From NCBI GenBank assembly GCA_965279475.1, contig CBDIIA010000003.1:3472001-3536000 (forward strand): a DNA stretch of 64,000 nucleotides, in the 5' to 3' direction. Under the pieces are notes generated by a model. The model was not told where the DNA came from. It did no database searches and saw nothing but the letters and a program-made list of their open reading frames with translations. The position numbers were made by a program, and so were the translations under genes. Below are positions 17,702 to 25,541 of this stretch, in pieces. The stretch's first letter is position 1. Every line of letters starts with the position of its first letter. This DNA comes from Pseudorhodoferax sp965279475 (lineage in GTDB: Bacteria > Pseudomonadota > Gammaproteobacteria > Burkholderiales > Burkholderiaceae_C).

Positions 17702-18154
17702 ATGACCTCCGATCCCCTCCCCTACGCCGGCTTCTGGATCCGTGTCGGCGCGTCATTGATCGACACCGTGCTGGTGATCGGCGTGACGCTGCCCATCCTG
17801 GCCGCGGTCTATGGCCGGGCCTACTTCGACCTGTCCGGCGCCGCCGGGCCCACGGGCACCGCTGACTTTCTGTTGTCATGGGTCGCGCCCGCGCTGGCCG
17901 TGGTGGCGTTCTGGCTGCTCAAGCAGGCGACGCCCGGCAAGATGGTGTTGTCGATGAAGGTGGTGGACGCCAGGACCGGCGGCAAGCTGAGCGTCGCGCA
18001 GTCCGTCGGCCGCTATCTGGGTTACTTCGTCTCGACGATCCCGTTCGGGCTGGGGCTCGTCTGGGTTGCGTTCGATCCGAAGAAGCAGGGCTGGCATGAC
18101 AAGCTGGCCGGCACGGTGGTCGTGCGCACACCGCGCGGCGCCGCAGCACCATGA
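17702..18154 (+). CDS. RDD-family membrane protein
   Basis: A 150-residue inner-membrane protein. The RDD hallmark residues are visible: Arg in GFWIRVGASLIDT, Asp in SLID, and the C-terminal Asp in GWHDKLAGTVVV. Three membrane helices are likely. A TPGKMVLSMKVVDARTG segment lies between them, as in most RDD proteins. Some members act as ion antiporters, but the role of most is unknown. Confidence 0.88.
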   Translation: MTSDPLPYAGFWIRVGASLIDTVLVIGVTLPILAAVYGRAYFDLSGAAGPTGTADFLLSWVAPALAVVAFWLLKQATPGKMVLSMKVVDARTGGKLSVAQSVGRYLGYFVSTIPFGLGLVWVAFDPKKQGWHDKLAGTVVVRTPRGAAAP

Positions 18155-18220
18155 AGCGCATCGCGGCCACCACGACGGGTCACGCCTGAGCGATCGAGAA
18201 CCCGACGACCTGTTCGTTGC

Positions 18221-18248
18221 TTGACATTCGTATCCAATTGGATACAAT
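18221..18248 (+). promoter_or_regulatory. Sigma70 promoter with palindromic operator for the toxin-antitoxin operon
   Basis: TTGACA (18221-18226), a 16-bp spacer and TACAAT (18243-18248) make a near-consensus promoter ending 6 bases before the toxin ATG. Its spacer and -10 are covered by a perfect 16-bp palindrome, GTATCCAATTGGATAC (18230-18245). An antitoxin bound there would block RNA polymerase, giving autoregulation. Confidence 0.75.
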
Positions 18249-18254
18249 TTGAGC

Positions 18255-18557
18255 ATGTTGGCCGTCCAGCTCACTTCAGAATTCGAGTCATGGCTGGACA
18301 ATCTGCAGGACAAGACGGCGCAGGTTCGAATCGCTGCGCGTCTTCGGCAAGCCGGCACGGGCCATCTGGGTGATTGGAAATCGGTGGGTGGCGGAGTGTG
18401 CGAGATGCGCGTGCACTTCGGACCCGGCTACCGTCTGTATTTCAACCGCCAGGGAAACGTGTTGATCGTCATGTTGGCGGGCGGCGACAAGTCCTCGCAG
18501 GCGCGCGACATCCGCCGTGCGCAGCAGATTCTGAAAGACCTGGAGATCGATCCATGA
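18255..18557 (+). CDS. RelE/ParE-superfamily toxin (addiction-module killer, HigB-like)
   Basis: A 100-residue toxin of the compact RelE/ParE superfamily, the group annotated as addiction-module killer protein. Typical parts are FESWLDNLQDKTAQVRIAARL, the GDWKSVGGGVCEMRVHFGPGYRLYF core with its basic/aromatic residues, and LLAGGDKSSQ-like VMLAGGDKSSQARDI. ATG 18255 is preferred to the TTG six bases earlier. The antitoxin gene overlaps it by four bases. With so short a space to the -10 box, the leader is very short or absent. Confidence 0.92.
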   Translation: MLAVQLTSEFESWLDNLQDKTAQVRIAARLRQAGTGHLGDWKSVGGGVCEMRVHFGPGYRLYFNRQGNVLIVMLAGGDKSSQARDIRRAQQILKDLEIDP

Positions 18558-18862
18558 GCAAAGTGAAATCCGCCCCGACACTGGTGACGTTCGACGCGGC
18601 GAGGTACTTGACGGACGACGCGGCGATTGCCGAATACATGAACGCCGTGCTGGAGGCGGACGACCCCGATCTCCTGCTGCTGGCGCTGGGCGATGTGGCG
18701 CGCGCCCGCGGCATGTCGCAAGTGGCCAAGGATGCAGGCCTGGGCCGGGAGAGTCTCTACAAGGCGCTCACCCCCGGAGCGAAGCCACGCTTCGATACGG
18801 TGATGAAAGTCGCTCGCGCGCTGGGGGTTCGCCTCACCGCCCAAGCGGTCGAACAGGCCTGA
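18554..18862 (+). CDS. HigA-like antitoxin (addiction-module antidote)
   Basis: A 102-residue antitoxin with a C-terminal HTH: ARGMSQVAKDAGLGRESLYKALTPGAKPRFDTVMKVARALG. The N-terminal part (FDAARYLTDDAAIAEYMNAVLEADDPDLL) is the usual toxin-contacting portion of this family. Its ATG overlaps the toxin stop (ATGA). As in other toxin-first modules, it probably represses the operon through the palindrome at 18230-18245. Confidence 0.92.
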   Translation: MSKVKSAPTLVTFDAARYLTDDAAIAEYMNAVLEADDPDLLLLALGDVARARGMSQVAKDAGLGRESLYKALTPGAKPRFDTVMKVARALGVRLTAQAVEQA

Positions 18863-18928
18863 CGAACTCCGGCCCATCTCACCACCAGCCCCAATCTGAT
18901 TGCCAACCCGTTCGAGCACCCATCGGGC

Positions 18929-20044
18929 TCAACCCTTCCGCAGCATCTCGCTCACCAGCCCGCCAATCGCCAGCGAACTCGTCAGCCCCGGCGACTCGAT
19001 GCCGAACAGGTTGACCAGCCCCGGCACGCCGTGCACGGCCGGGCCCTGCACCACGAAGTCGCGGGCGGCCTCGTGCGGAGCCTGGATCTTGGGGCGGATG
19101 CCGGCGTAGCCCGGAATCAGCGCACCGTCGGGCAGGCCCGGCCAGTACTTGCGCACCTCGGCGTAGAAGGCGTCGCCGCGCGCCGGGTCGACCACCAGGT
19201 CGTCCGGTGAATCGACCCATTGCACGTCGGGGCCGAACTTGGCCTGGCCGCCCAGGTCCAGCGTCAGGTGCACCCCCAGGCCGGCGGCTTCGGGGGCCGG
19301 GTAGATCAGGCGCGTGAACGGCGCGCGGCCCGACAGCGTGAAGTAGTTGCCCTTGGCGTAGTGGCTGGGCGGCACGTGCACGGGATCGAGCCCGTCGAAG
19401 CGCCTGGCCAGGTCTTGCGCGTGCAGCCCTGCCGCGTTGACCACGGTGCCGGCCAGCAGTTCGGTGCCGTCCTGCATCACCAGCACGATGCCGTCGGCCG
19501 TGACCTGCGCGTGGGCCAGGGGGGCGTTCAGCGCCACCAGCCCACCGGCGTTCTCGAAGTCGCCCTGCAGCGCCAGCATGTACGCATGGCTGTCCACGAT
19601 GCCGGTGCTGGGCGAATGCACGGCCGCCACGCATTGCAGCTGGGGCTCGAGCGCACGCGCCTCTTCGGCGGTCAGCACCACCAGGTCGTCGACACCGTTG
19701 GCCGCGGCCTTGGCGACGATGCCTTGCAGCTGCGCCACCTGGGCATCGTCGGTCGCGACGATCAGCTTGCCGCAGCGCCGGTGCGGGATGCCGCGCTCGG
19801 CGGCGTAGGCGTACAGCCGCTGCCGCCCCTGCACGCACAGCTGGGCCTTCAGCGAGCCGTGGGCGTAGTAGATGCCGGCATGGATCACTTCGCTGTTGCG
19901 TGAACTGGTGCCGGTGCCGATGCCGTCGGCCGCCTCCAGCACCATCAGTTCGCGGCCGGCGTACGCGGGCGACAGCGCCAGCGCGCGCGCCACGGCCAGC
20001 CCGACCACACCGGCCCCGATCACCACGGCATCGACGCGGTCCAT
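18929..20044 (-). CDS. FAD-dependent oxidoreductase, L-2-hydroxyglutarate-oxidase-like
   Basis: A 371-residue DAO-fold flavoprotein. The FAD-binding Rossmann motif is DAVVIGAGVVGLAVARALA at the N-terminus, followed by GTSSRNSEVIHAGIYY, a segment characteristic of LhgO/L2HGDH-like enzymes, and the C-terminal FGIESPGLTSSLAIG FAD contact. It likely oxidises L-2-hydroxyglutarate or a similar 2-hydroxy acid, feeding electrons to quinone. It is a single gene, divergent from the GST gene. Confidence 0.85.
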   Translation of the reverse strand: MDRVDAVVIGAGVVGLAVARALALSPAYAGRELMVLEAADGIGTGTSSRNSEVIHAGIYYAHGSLKAQLCVQGRQRLYAYAAERGIPHRRCGKLIVATDDAQVAQLQGIVAKAAANGVDDLVVLTAEEARALEPQLQCVAAVHSPSTGIVDSHAYMLALQGDFENAGGLVALNAPLAHAQVTADGIVLVMQDGTELLAGTVVNAAGLHAQDLARRFDGLDPVHVPPSHYAKGNYFTLSGRAPFTRLIYPAPEAAGLGVHLTLDLGGQAKFGPDVQWVDSPDDLVVDPARGDAFYAEVRKYWPGLPDGALIPGYAGIRPKIQAPHEAARDFVVQGPAVHGVPGLVNLFGIESPGLTSSLAIGGLVSEMLRKG

Positions 20045-20339
20045 CAGCGGGCCTCCGGGTGCGTGGTCCGTCGCCCGACAGGCGAACGCCGGATTGCCTG
20101 CGGGCTGGCGAAACTTTTGTGCATGGGCGGCATCTGCTGTTCAATGGAGATGGCGCAGATTGTGCAATAGGCAAACCGGATGCAAGCAAGGTCGGTCGAG
20201 CCGGGCATCCGGCAGGCCGAGGTGAGTCCAGCCGGCCGCCGACCACGGCAACGTCCTACCTCGGACACACTCTGAAACGTGAAATACTGATAGAGAAGCC
20301 CAGCGGACCGGGCACTGTTGTACACACGGAACCTTGGGA
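20045..20339. promoter_or_regulatory. Divergent intergenic region between the FAD enzyme and GST genes
   Basis: 295 bp without a gene. Two similar short sequences, TTTTGTGCATGGGC and GATTGTGCAATAGGC, occur about 40 bp apart around 20115-20173 and could be direct-repeat regulator half-sites for the minus-strand gene. I see no confident promoter boxes. Confidence 0.35.
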
Positions 20340-21056
20340 ATGATCGATCTGCACTACTGGCCGACTCCGAACGGGTGGAAGATCTCCATCATGCTGGAGG
20401 AGTGCGGCATGCCCTACCGCATGGTGCCGGTCAACATCGGCCGCGGCGAACAGTTCACGCCCGAGTTCGTGGCGCTGATCAGCCCGCACCACCAGATGCC
20501 GGCGATCGTCGACCACGCGCCGTTGATGGGCGGGGCGCCGCTCACCGTCAGCGAGAGCGGCGCCATCCTGATGTACCTGGCCGAGAAGTCCGGCCGCTTC
20601 CTGCCGCCAGAAGGCGCCGCGCGGCACGAGGTCGTGCAGTGGCTGATGTGGCAGATCGGCGGGCTGGGGCCGATGGCCAGCCAGAACAGCTACTTCCTAC
20701 AATATGCCACCGAGCAGGTGCCGTATGCGATCGCCCGGTATGGCAATGAGGTGCGCCGGCTGTACGGCGTGCTCGACAGCCAGCTCGGCCGCACCGGCCA
20801 GTACGTTGCAGGGGCGGAGTTCTCGATCGCCGACATCTCGGTGCTGCCCTGGATCCGCACGCACAAGGCGCAGCAGATCGACATCGCGGGCTTTCCGCAC
20901 ATCCGCCGCTGGTGCGAGGCCGTGATGCAGCGGCCCGGCGTCAAACGCGGCCTGGCGCTGGGCCGCGAGCTGCGTGCGCCGGTGTTGAGCGAAGAGGCGC
21001 GCCAGGAACTTTTTGGCGTTCCCGCCGTTTCGGAATCGGGGCCACGCGCACGCTGA
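20340..21056 (+). CDS. Glutathione S-transferase, Nu class (YghU/YfcG-like)
   Basis: A 238-residue GST: N-terminal thioredoxin fold starting MIDLHYWPTPNGWKISIMLEE, with the TPNG motif of the Nu class, ISPHHQMPAIVDH (cis-Pro) and SESGAILMYLAEKSG glutathione-binding segment, then an all-helical C-terminal domain with the N-capping FSIADISVLPWI. Nu-class enzymes bind two glutathione molecules and show disulfide reductase activity. The ATG at 20340 is preferred to a TTG six bases earlier. Confidence 0.93.
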   Translation: MIDLHYWPTPNGWKISIMLEECGMPYRMVPVNIGRGEQFTPEFVALISPHHQMPAIVDHAPLMGGAPLTVSESGAILMYLAEKSGRFLPPEGAARHEVVQWLMWQIGGLGPMASQNSYFLQYATEQVPYAIARYGNEVRRLYGVLDSQLGRTGQYVAGAEFSIADISVLPWIRTHKAQQIDIAGFPHIRRWCEAVMQRPGVKRGLALGRELRAPVLSEEARQELFGVPAVSESGPRAR

Positions 21057-21160
21057 CGCGCCCGCACCACAGATGTGCTGCGCGCGCAGGCGCGTCTGGT
21101 GACAATGAAGGCGTGGCATCCCAGGTGCCAACGCTCTTGTTCCCCACACCGCCCCACACG

Positions 21161-22096
21161 ATGCACTACAAGACCTTCTTCGCGCGCACGGCTTGCGTTC
21201 TGGCCAGCCTGTGCGCCCCGCTGGCGATGGCCGACACCGGCAAGCTGCTGCTCACCGGCGGCGTGAGCAGCATCGAAGGCGCGGCCGGCGGCGGCATGAC
21301 GCCCTGGGCGGTGATCGGCAGCAACGCCACCGAACGCGAGGTCGGCGTCAGTGCCCACCTCACCCGCCTGTCCACCCACGATTGGGGCCTGACCGGTTAC
21401 GGCGCCGCCGTCGGCTGGAACGACCGCGCCGAGGTCTCGCTGGCACGCCAGAGCCTGAACGCCGGCGCCGCCGTCGCATTGAACGGCCTGGGCTTCGCCA
21501 TCGCCGACGGCGAACACATCCGCATGGACGTGCTGGGCTTGAAGCTGCGTGTGGCGGGCGACGCCATCCTCGACAGCGACAACTGGATGCCGCAGATCGC
21601 GGTCGGCCTGCAGTACAAGGATGTGGACGCGCGCAGCGCCCGTCCGGTGCTCGACTTCCTGGGTGCCAAGACACACGGCATCGAGCCCTACGTCAGTGCC
21701 ACCAAGCTGTTCCTGGGCCAGGGCCTGCTGGTCAACGCAACGCTGCGCAACACCAACGCCAACCAGGGCGGCCTGCTGGGCTTCGGCTCGGCCGCGCCGG
21801 GCCGAAACCGCCGCAGCTGGAACCCCGAGTTCTCGGTCGCCTACCTGCTGCACCGCAGTGTCGCCATCGGCGCCGAGTACCGCTTCAAGCCGAACAACCT
21901 CGAAGCCCTGGGCCGCGCCGCCGGCCTCGGCGATGCGCTGCGCGAAGACGACTGGAAGGACGTTTTCATTGCCTGGGCACCGAGCAAACACCTGTCGCTG
22001 ACGCTGGCCTACGTGGACCTGGGCCGCGTCGTGCCGGGCGTCACGGACAACCGCAAGCAGCGCGGCGCCTACCTCTCGGCCCAGGTCGCCTTCTGA
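21161..22096 (+). CDS. DUF3034-family outer-membrane protein
   Basis: A 311-residue protein with a signal peptide (ending APLAMA) and a long series of alternating beta strands ending in Phe (AYLSAQVAF), as in outer-membrane barrels. The opening of the mature part, GKLLLTGGVSSIEGAAGGG, and GVAVGWNDR-like GAAVGWNDRAEVSLARQ are typical of DUF3034 proteins, whose function is unknown. Its stop overlaps or abuts the start region of the next gene, an exported truncated globin; the two probably act together in the envelope. Confidence 0.82.
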   Translation: MHYKTFFARTACVLASLCAPLAMADTGKLLLTGGVSSIEGAAGGGMTPWAVIGSNATEREVGVSAHLTRLSTHDWGLTGYGAAVGWNDRAEVSLARQSLNAGAAVALNGLGFAIADGEHIRMDVLGLKLRVAGDAILDSDNWMPQIAVGLQYKDVDARSARPVLDFLGAKTHGIEPYVSATKLFLGQGLLVNATLRNTNANQGGLLGFGSAAPGRNRRSWNPEFSVAYLLHRSVAIGAEYRFKPNNLEALGRAAGLGDALREDDWKDVFIAWAPSKHLSLTLAYVDLGRVVPGVTDNRKQRGAYLSAQVAF

Positions 22097-22113
22097 TGTT
22101 GCAAGGACCCACG

Positions 22114-22548
22114 ATGCGCAAGACCCTGCACGCTTTCATCATCGCCCTCGCCTGCTTCGGCGCGGGCCAGGCACTGGCGCAGAGCGCCACGTCACCGCTC
22201 TACCAGGCGCTGGGCGAGAAGCCCGGCATCACGAAGCTGATGGACCAGTTCGTCGACCGCCTGCGCGCCGATCCACGCATCGGCACGATGTTCAAGGAAG
22301 TGAAACCGGCCTACCTGAAGCAGCAGCTCACCGACCAGATCTGCCAGCTGAGCGGCGGCCCCTGCGTCTACGACGGCGAGACGATGAAGAAGTCGCACGC
22401 CGACCTGAAGGTCGAGAAGATGCACTTCCACGCGCTGGTCGAAGTGCTGCAGGACACGATGGACGCCCAGGGCGTGGCCTTCACCGCGCAGCGCGATCTG
22501 CTGGCGATCCTGGCGCCGATGCACCGCGACGTCATCACGGTGCACTGA
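22114..22548 (+). CDS. Exported group 1 truncated hemoglobin
   Basis: A 144-residue protein: Sec signal peptide (MRKTLHAFIIALACFGAGQALAQ) followed by a truncated-globin domain of the TrHbN/GlbN group (SPLYQALGEKPGITKLMDQFVD, CQLSGGPCVYDGETMKKSHADLK, MHFHALVEVLQDTM). The His in KSHADL / MHFHALVE region should ligate heme. A start at 22096 is possible, but 22114 has AAGGA seven bases upstream. A signal peptide on a trHb is uncommon; pairing with DUF3034 suggests an envelope role in NO, O2 or peroxide handling. Confidence 0.88.
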   Translation: MRKTLHAFIIALACFGAGQALAQSATSPLYQALGEKPGITKLMDQFVDRLRADPRIGTMFKEVKPAYLKQQLTDQICQLSGGPCVYDGETMKKSHADLKVEKMHFHALVEVLQDTMDAQGVAFTAQRDLLAILAPMHRDVITVH

Positions 22549-22561
22549 CCGAAGCCAGCCT

Positions 22562-24016
22562 TTACTCTGGCGTGTACAGCCTGGCGCTGGCCGGCACGCC
22601 CGGCGGCGTGGTCAGGATCGCGCTGGTGTAGCGGTCGGTGTTGCGCGGCTGCGGCGTCGGCATGGTCTGCACGCCCTTGACCGATCGGCCCCAGCCGGCG
22701 GCTTCGGTCACGAGCTTGCTGTCGCGCATCACGAAGCGCCCGCGCACCAGCGTGTGCACCGGCGCGCCGTGCACCGGGCGCCCGTGCCACGGCGAGATGC
22801 GGCCGATGCTCTGCATCTTCTCGAGCGACAGCACGCCGCGGTGCCGCAGGTCGACGATGGCGATGTCGGCATGCGCGCCGGGCGCGATCACGCCCTTGGT
22901 GCCGTACAGGCCCCAAGCCTTGGCCGGGGCGACCGCGCTCCAGCGCACGTAGTCCATCAGGCTGGCGCGGCCGCGCTGCACCTCGGTCAGCATCAGCGAC
23001 ATCTGGGTCTGCACGCCGGGCACGCCGCAGTCGCAATCCCAGATGTTCTCCTGCAGCTTGCCCTCGGGCGTGTGCGGCGCGTGGTCGGTCGCGATCATGT
23101 CGATCGTGCCGTCGACCAGCGCATCCCACAGCGGCTGGTTGTGGCGCGGCTCGCGGATCGGCGGGTTCATGCGCAACAGGCCGCCGACCTTCAGCATGTC
23201 GTCGGTGTTGAGCAGCAGGTACTGCGGGCAGGTCTCGACCGTGAGGTCCATGCCGCGCCGCTTCGCATCGCGCACCAGGTACAGCGAATCGGCCGCGCTC
23301 AGGTGCGCCAGGTGCAGGCGCGCACCGGCCCATTCGGCCAGCGTGATCACGCGGCCCACGGCCTCGACCTCGCAGATGTCGGGCCGTGTGGCCAGGTGCG
23401 CCATCGCATCGTTGCGGCCGGCGGCCTGCACGCGGGCGATGCGCCGCGCCATGATCGACGAGTTCTCGGCGTGCACCACGGTGCGGATGCCCAGCGGCGC
23501 CAGGATCTCGAAGCCCTCCATCAGCGCGCCGTCGCTGGGCGCGGGCAGGTGGCCGAAGGTCGTGCCCACATAGGCCTTGAAGCTGGTGACGCCGGCGTCC
23601 AGCAGCTGCTCCAGCCGCTCGACGGTGTCGTCGTTCAGCAGGCCGTGGATGCCATGGTCGACATACGAGCCCTCGGCGCCCTTCTGCTTCAGCCGCAAGG
23701 CTTCGACGGTCGCCGTGGCGGGCTTGGTGTTGGGCATGTCGAACACGGTCGTCACACCGCCGCAGGCCGCCGCGGCCGAGCCGCTCTGGAAGGTCTCCTT
23801 GCCCGGATACCCCGGGTCGCGGAAGTGCACGTGGCTGTCGATCGCGCCGGGCAGCAGGAACAGGCCGTCGGCCCGCATTTCGTGGCGCGCGGCCGGCATC
23901 ACGTCGTCATGGCCCACGGCCACGATGCGTTCGCCGTCGATCGCGACCGAGGCGCTGACGATCTGGTCGCCCGACACGACCTGGCCGCCGCGGATGATGA
24001 GGTCGACTGTTTCCAT
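22562..24016 (-). CDS. Dihydropyrimidinase/allantoinase-like cyclic amidohydrolase
   Basis: A 484-residue complete paralogue of the enzyme at 1-1329. Metal ligands: His62 and His64 in DSHVHF, the likely carboxylated Lys147 in GVTSFK, His182 in VHAEN, His238 in LAHLS and Asp311 in ATDHAPH. The spacing fits allantoinase/dihydroorotase-like hydrolases better than bacterial dihydropyrimidinases. It is the last gene of a long minus-strand operon with an ABC transporter and two other amidohydrolases, so it probably opens a ring or hydrolyses a cyclic amide made or imported by that pathway. Confidence 0.93.
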   Translation of the reverse strand: METVDLIIRGGQVVSGDQIVSASVAIDGERIVAVGHDDVMPAARHEMRADGLFLLPGAIDSHVHFRDPGYPGKETFQSGSAAAACGGVTTVFDMPNTKPATATVEALRLKQKGAEGSYVDHGIHGLLNDDTVERLEQLLDAGVTSFKAYVGTTFGHLPAPSDGALMEGFEILAPLGIRTVVHAENSSIMARRIARVQAAGRNDAMAHLATRPDICEVEAVGRVITLAEWAGARLHLAHLSAADSLYLVRDAKRRGMDLTVETCPQYLLLNTDDMLKVGGLLRMNPPIREPRHNQPLWDALVDGTIDMIATDHAPHTPEGKLQENIWDCDCGVPGVQTQMSLMLTEVQRGRASLMDYVRWSAVAPAKAWGLYGTKGVIAPGAHADIAIVDLRHRGVLSLEKMQSIGRISPWHGRPVHGAPVHTLVRGRFVMRDSKLVTEAAGWGRSVKGVQTMPTPQPRNTDRYTSAILTTPPGVPASARLYTPE

Positions 24017-24028
24017 GGAATGCTTTCG

Positions 24029-25531
24029 TTATGGTTTGCGGTGCAGGCCGCCGGTATAGGCCTGGCGCAGCACCTGAGCCCAGACCGCCGTGACCTCGCG
24101 CCAGTCGCGGTAGGCAGACGCACCATGGCGCACCTGCGCCGTCAGTTCGGCTTGCAGCGCCGGCAGGTCCAGACCCAGCAGCACGCCGTCGCGCACGATG
24201 GGCCGGCCGTCGACGACCAGCTGGCGCAGGTGCGCCCGGGTCGCCCGGTGCGCGACCAGCGCGGCGTCTTCGACCTCCAGCACCTGGTCGAACACCAGCG
24301 CGGAACGGTCGAGCAGCACGAAGTCGGCCGCCGCACCGGGCTGCAGCGCAGTGGCCGTGTCGCTCCGGCCCGTGACCACCTGGCGCCCGCCATGGCAGGC
24401 TGCTTCGAACAACGCCGCCAGCGGCACGCCGGGGGTATAGCCTTCGCCGCGGTGCAGCAGATAGTTGAGCCGCAGTTCGCGAAAGGCGTCATCGTCGTCG
24501 TCGACCGAGAAACCATCGAGCCCCTGCGCCAGCGGCACGCCGCGCCGGTGCAGCTCTGCCACCGGCGCGCGGCCGCTGTGCAGGCTCAAGTTCGAGCTGC
24601 TGTTGACCGACACCGTGACGCCGCGCTCGGCCAACAGGTCCATCTCATCGGGCCGCAGCCACACGGCATGTGCGACCGAGAGTCGGGGCGACAACAGGCC
24701 GATGCTGTCGAGGAAGTGCAGCACGCCCTGGGGATAGCGGTCGTCGAGGTACTCGCGCTGCAGCTTCGATTCGAACAGGTGCATGTGGATGCGCCTGCCA
24801 TTGCCGGCCGAGGCCTCGGCCACGGCCGTGAGCAGCGCATCGGAACACCACTCGGGCCCGTACGGCCCGTACTGCACGTCGACCAGCGGCCCTTCGATCT
24901 GCGCGGCGACGTCGTCGACCAGGCGCAGCTGTTCGGCTGGCGACGGTGGCGGGCCACGCAACAGCCGCGCCTCGATCGCGGCCCGTGCCGCAGGCGGCAA
25001 CGCCGCGAGGATCTTGTCGTCGAGCCCATAGCCCAGCGCATTGAGGTCGCGCAGCGCCGGCGCGATCGCCACGCGCACGCCGATCGCGCGGGCCGCCCGT
25101 GCCACCACGTCCAGTTCGGCCACGATGCTGCCCGGGTCCTGCGGCCGCGTGTAGTGCACCATGATGCTGCCGCAGCCTGACAAGGCCTGGCGCCCCAGCG
25201 CCGCCGCCGCGATCAGGAACGGGTCGCAGCGCGGTGGGCCCGACATCTGCGCCAGCCACAGCTCCAGCGGCAGGTCGTAGGCCGCCAGCGACATCGGCCG
25301 GATGCCGCGCACATGGTCGTGCGCGTTGGCAAAGGCCGGCATCAGGATGTGGTTGTCGAGGCCAGGTGTCGCCGGCGACACGCCGGTCACCGATGCAATG
25401 CGGCCCGCACCCAGATGCATCTGCACCGGATCGGAACAAAAGCAGTTGCCCTGGAACCGCAGCCGGCGGCCGAGGAAGACGCCTTCTGCATCTGGCGCCG
25501 GCGGGGCGGAATCAAGAGGCCGCATCGTCAT
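24029..25531 (-). CDS. Amidohydrolase-family protein (cytosine-deaminase/TRZ-like)
   Basis: A 500-residue amidohydrolase. N-terminal beta strands precede the barrel, whose metal-binding motif is NAHDHVRG (His71, His73); IHMHLFES carries the third ligand region and SVAHAVWL the fourth His. The usual metal Asp region reads QGLDGFSVDDDDD, an unusual run of acidic residues. It resembles deaminases or chlorohydrolases acting on N-heterocycles. It lies 12 bp before the cyclic amidohydrolase and 10 bp after another amidohydrolase gene, so the three are surely cotranscribed. Substrate unknown. Confidence 0.85.
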   Translation of the reverse strand: MTMRPLDSAPPAPDAEGVFLGRRLRFQGNCFCSDPVQMHLGAGRIASVTGVSPATPGLDNHILMPAFANAHDHVRGIRPMSLAAYDLPLELWLAQMSGPPRCDPFLIAAAALGRQALSGCGSIMVHYTRPQDPGSIVAELDVVARAARAIGVRVAIAPALRDLNALGYGLDDKILAALPPAARAAIEARLLRGPPPSPAEQLRLVDDVAAQIEGPLVDVQYGPYGPEWCSDALLTAVAEASAGNGRRIHMHLFESKLQREYLDDRYPQGVLHFLDSIGLLSPRLSVAHAVWLRPDEMDLLAERGVTVSVNSSSNLSLHSGRAPVAELHRRGVPLAQGLDGFSVDDDDDAFRELRLNYLLHRGEGYTPGVPLAALFEAACHGGRQVVTGRSDTATALQPGAAADFVLLDRSALVFDQVLEVEDAALVAHRATRAHLRQLVVDGRPIVRDGVLLGLDLPALQAELTAQVRHGASAYRDWREVTAVWAQVLRQAYTGGLHRKP

Positions 25532-25541
25532 CTCACGTCAC

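Noticed and set aside
22754..25180. An 808-codon plus-strand frame opposite the amidohydrolase genes
   Set aside because: It has a His/Arg/Gln-rich, low-information composition, as expected for the antisense of metal-dependent hydrolases.
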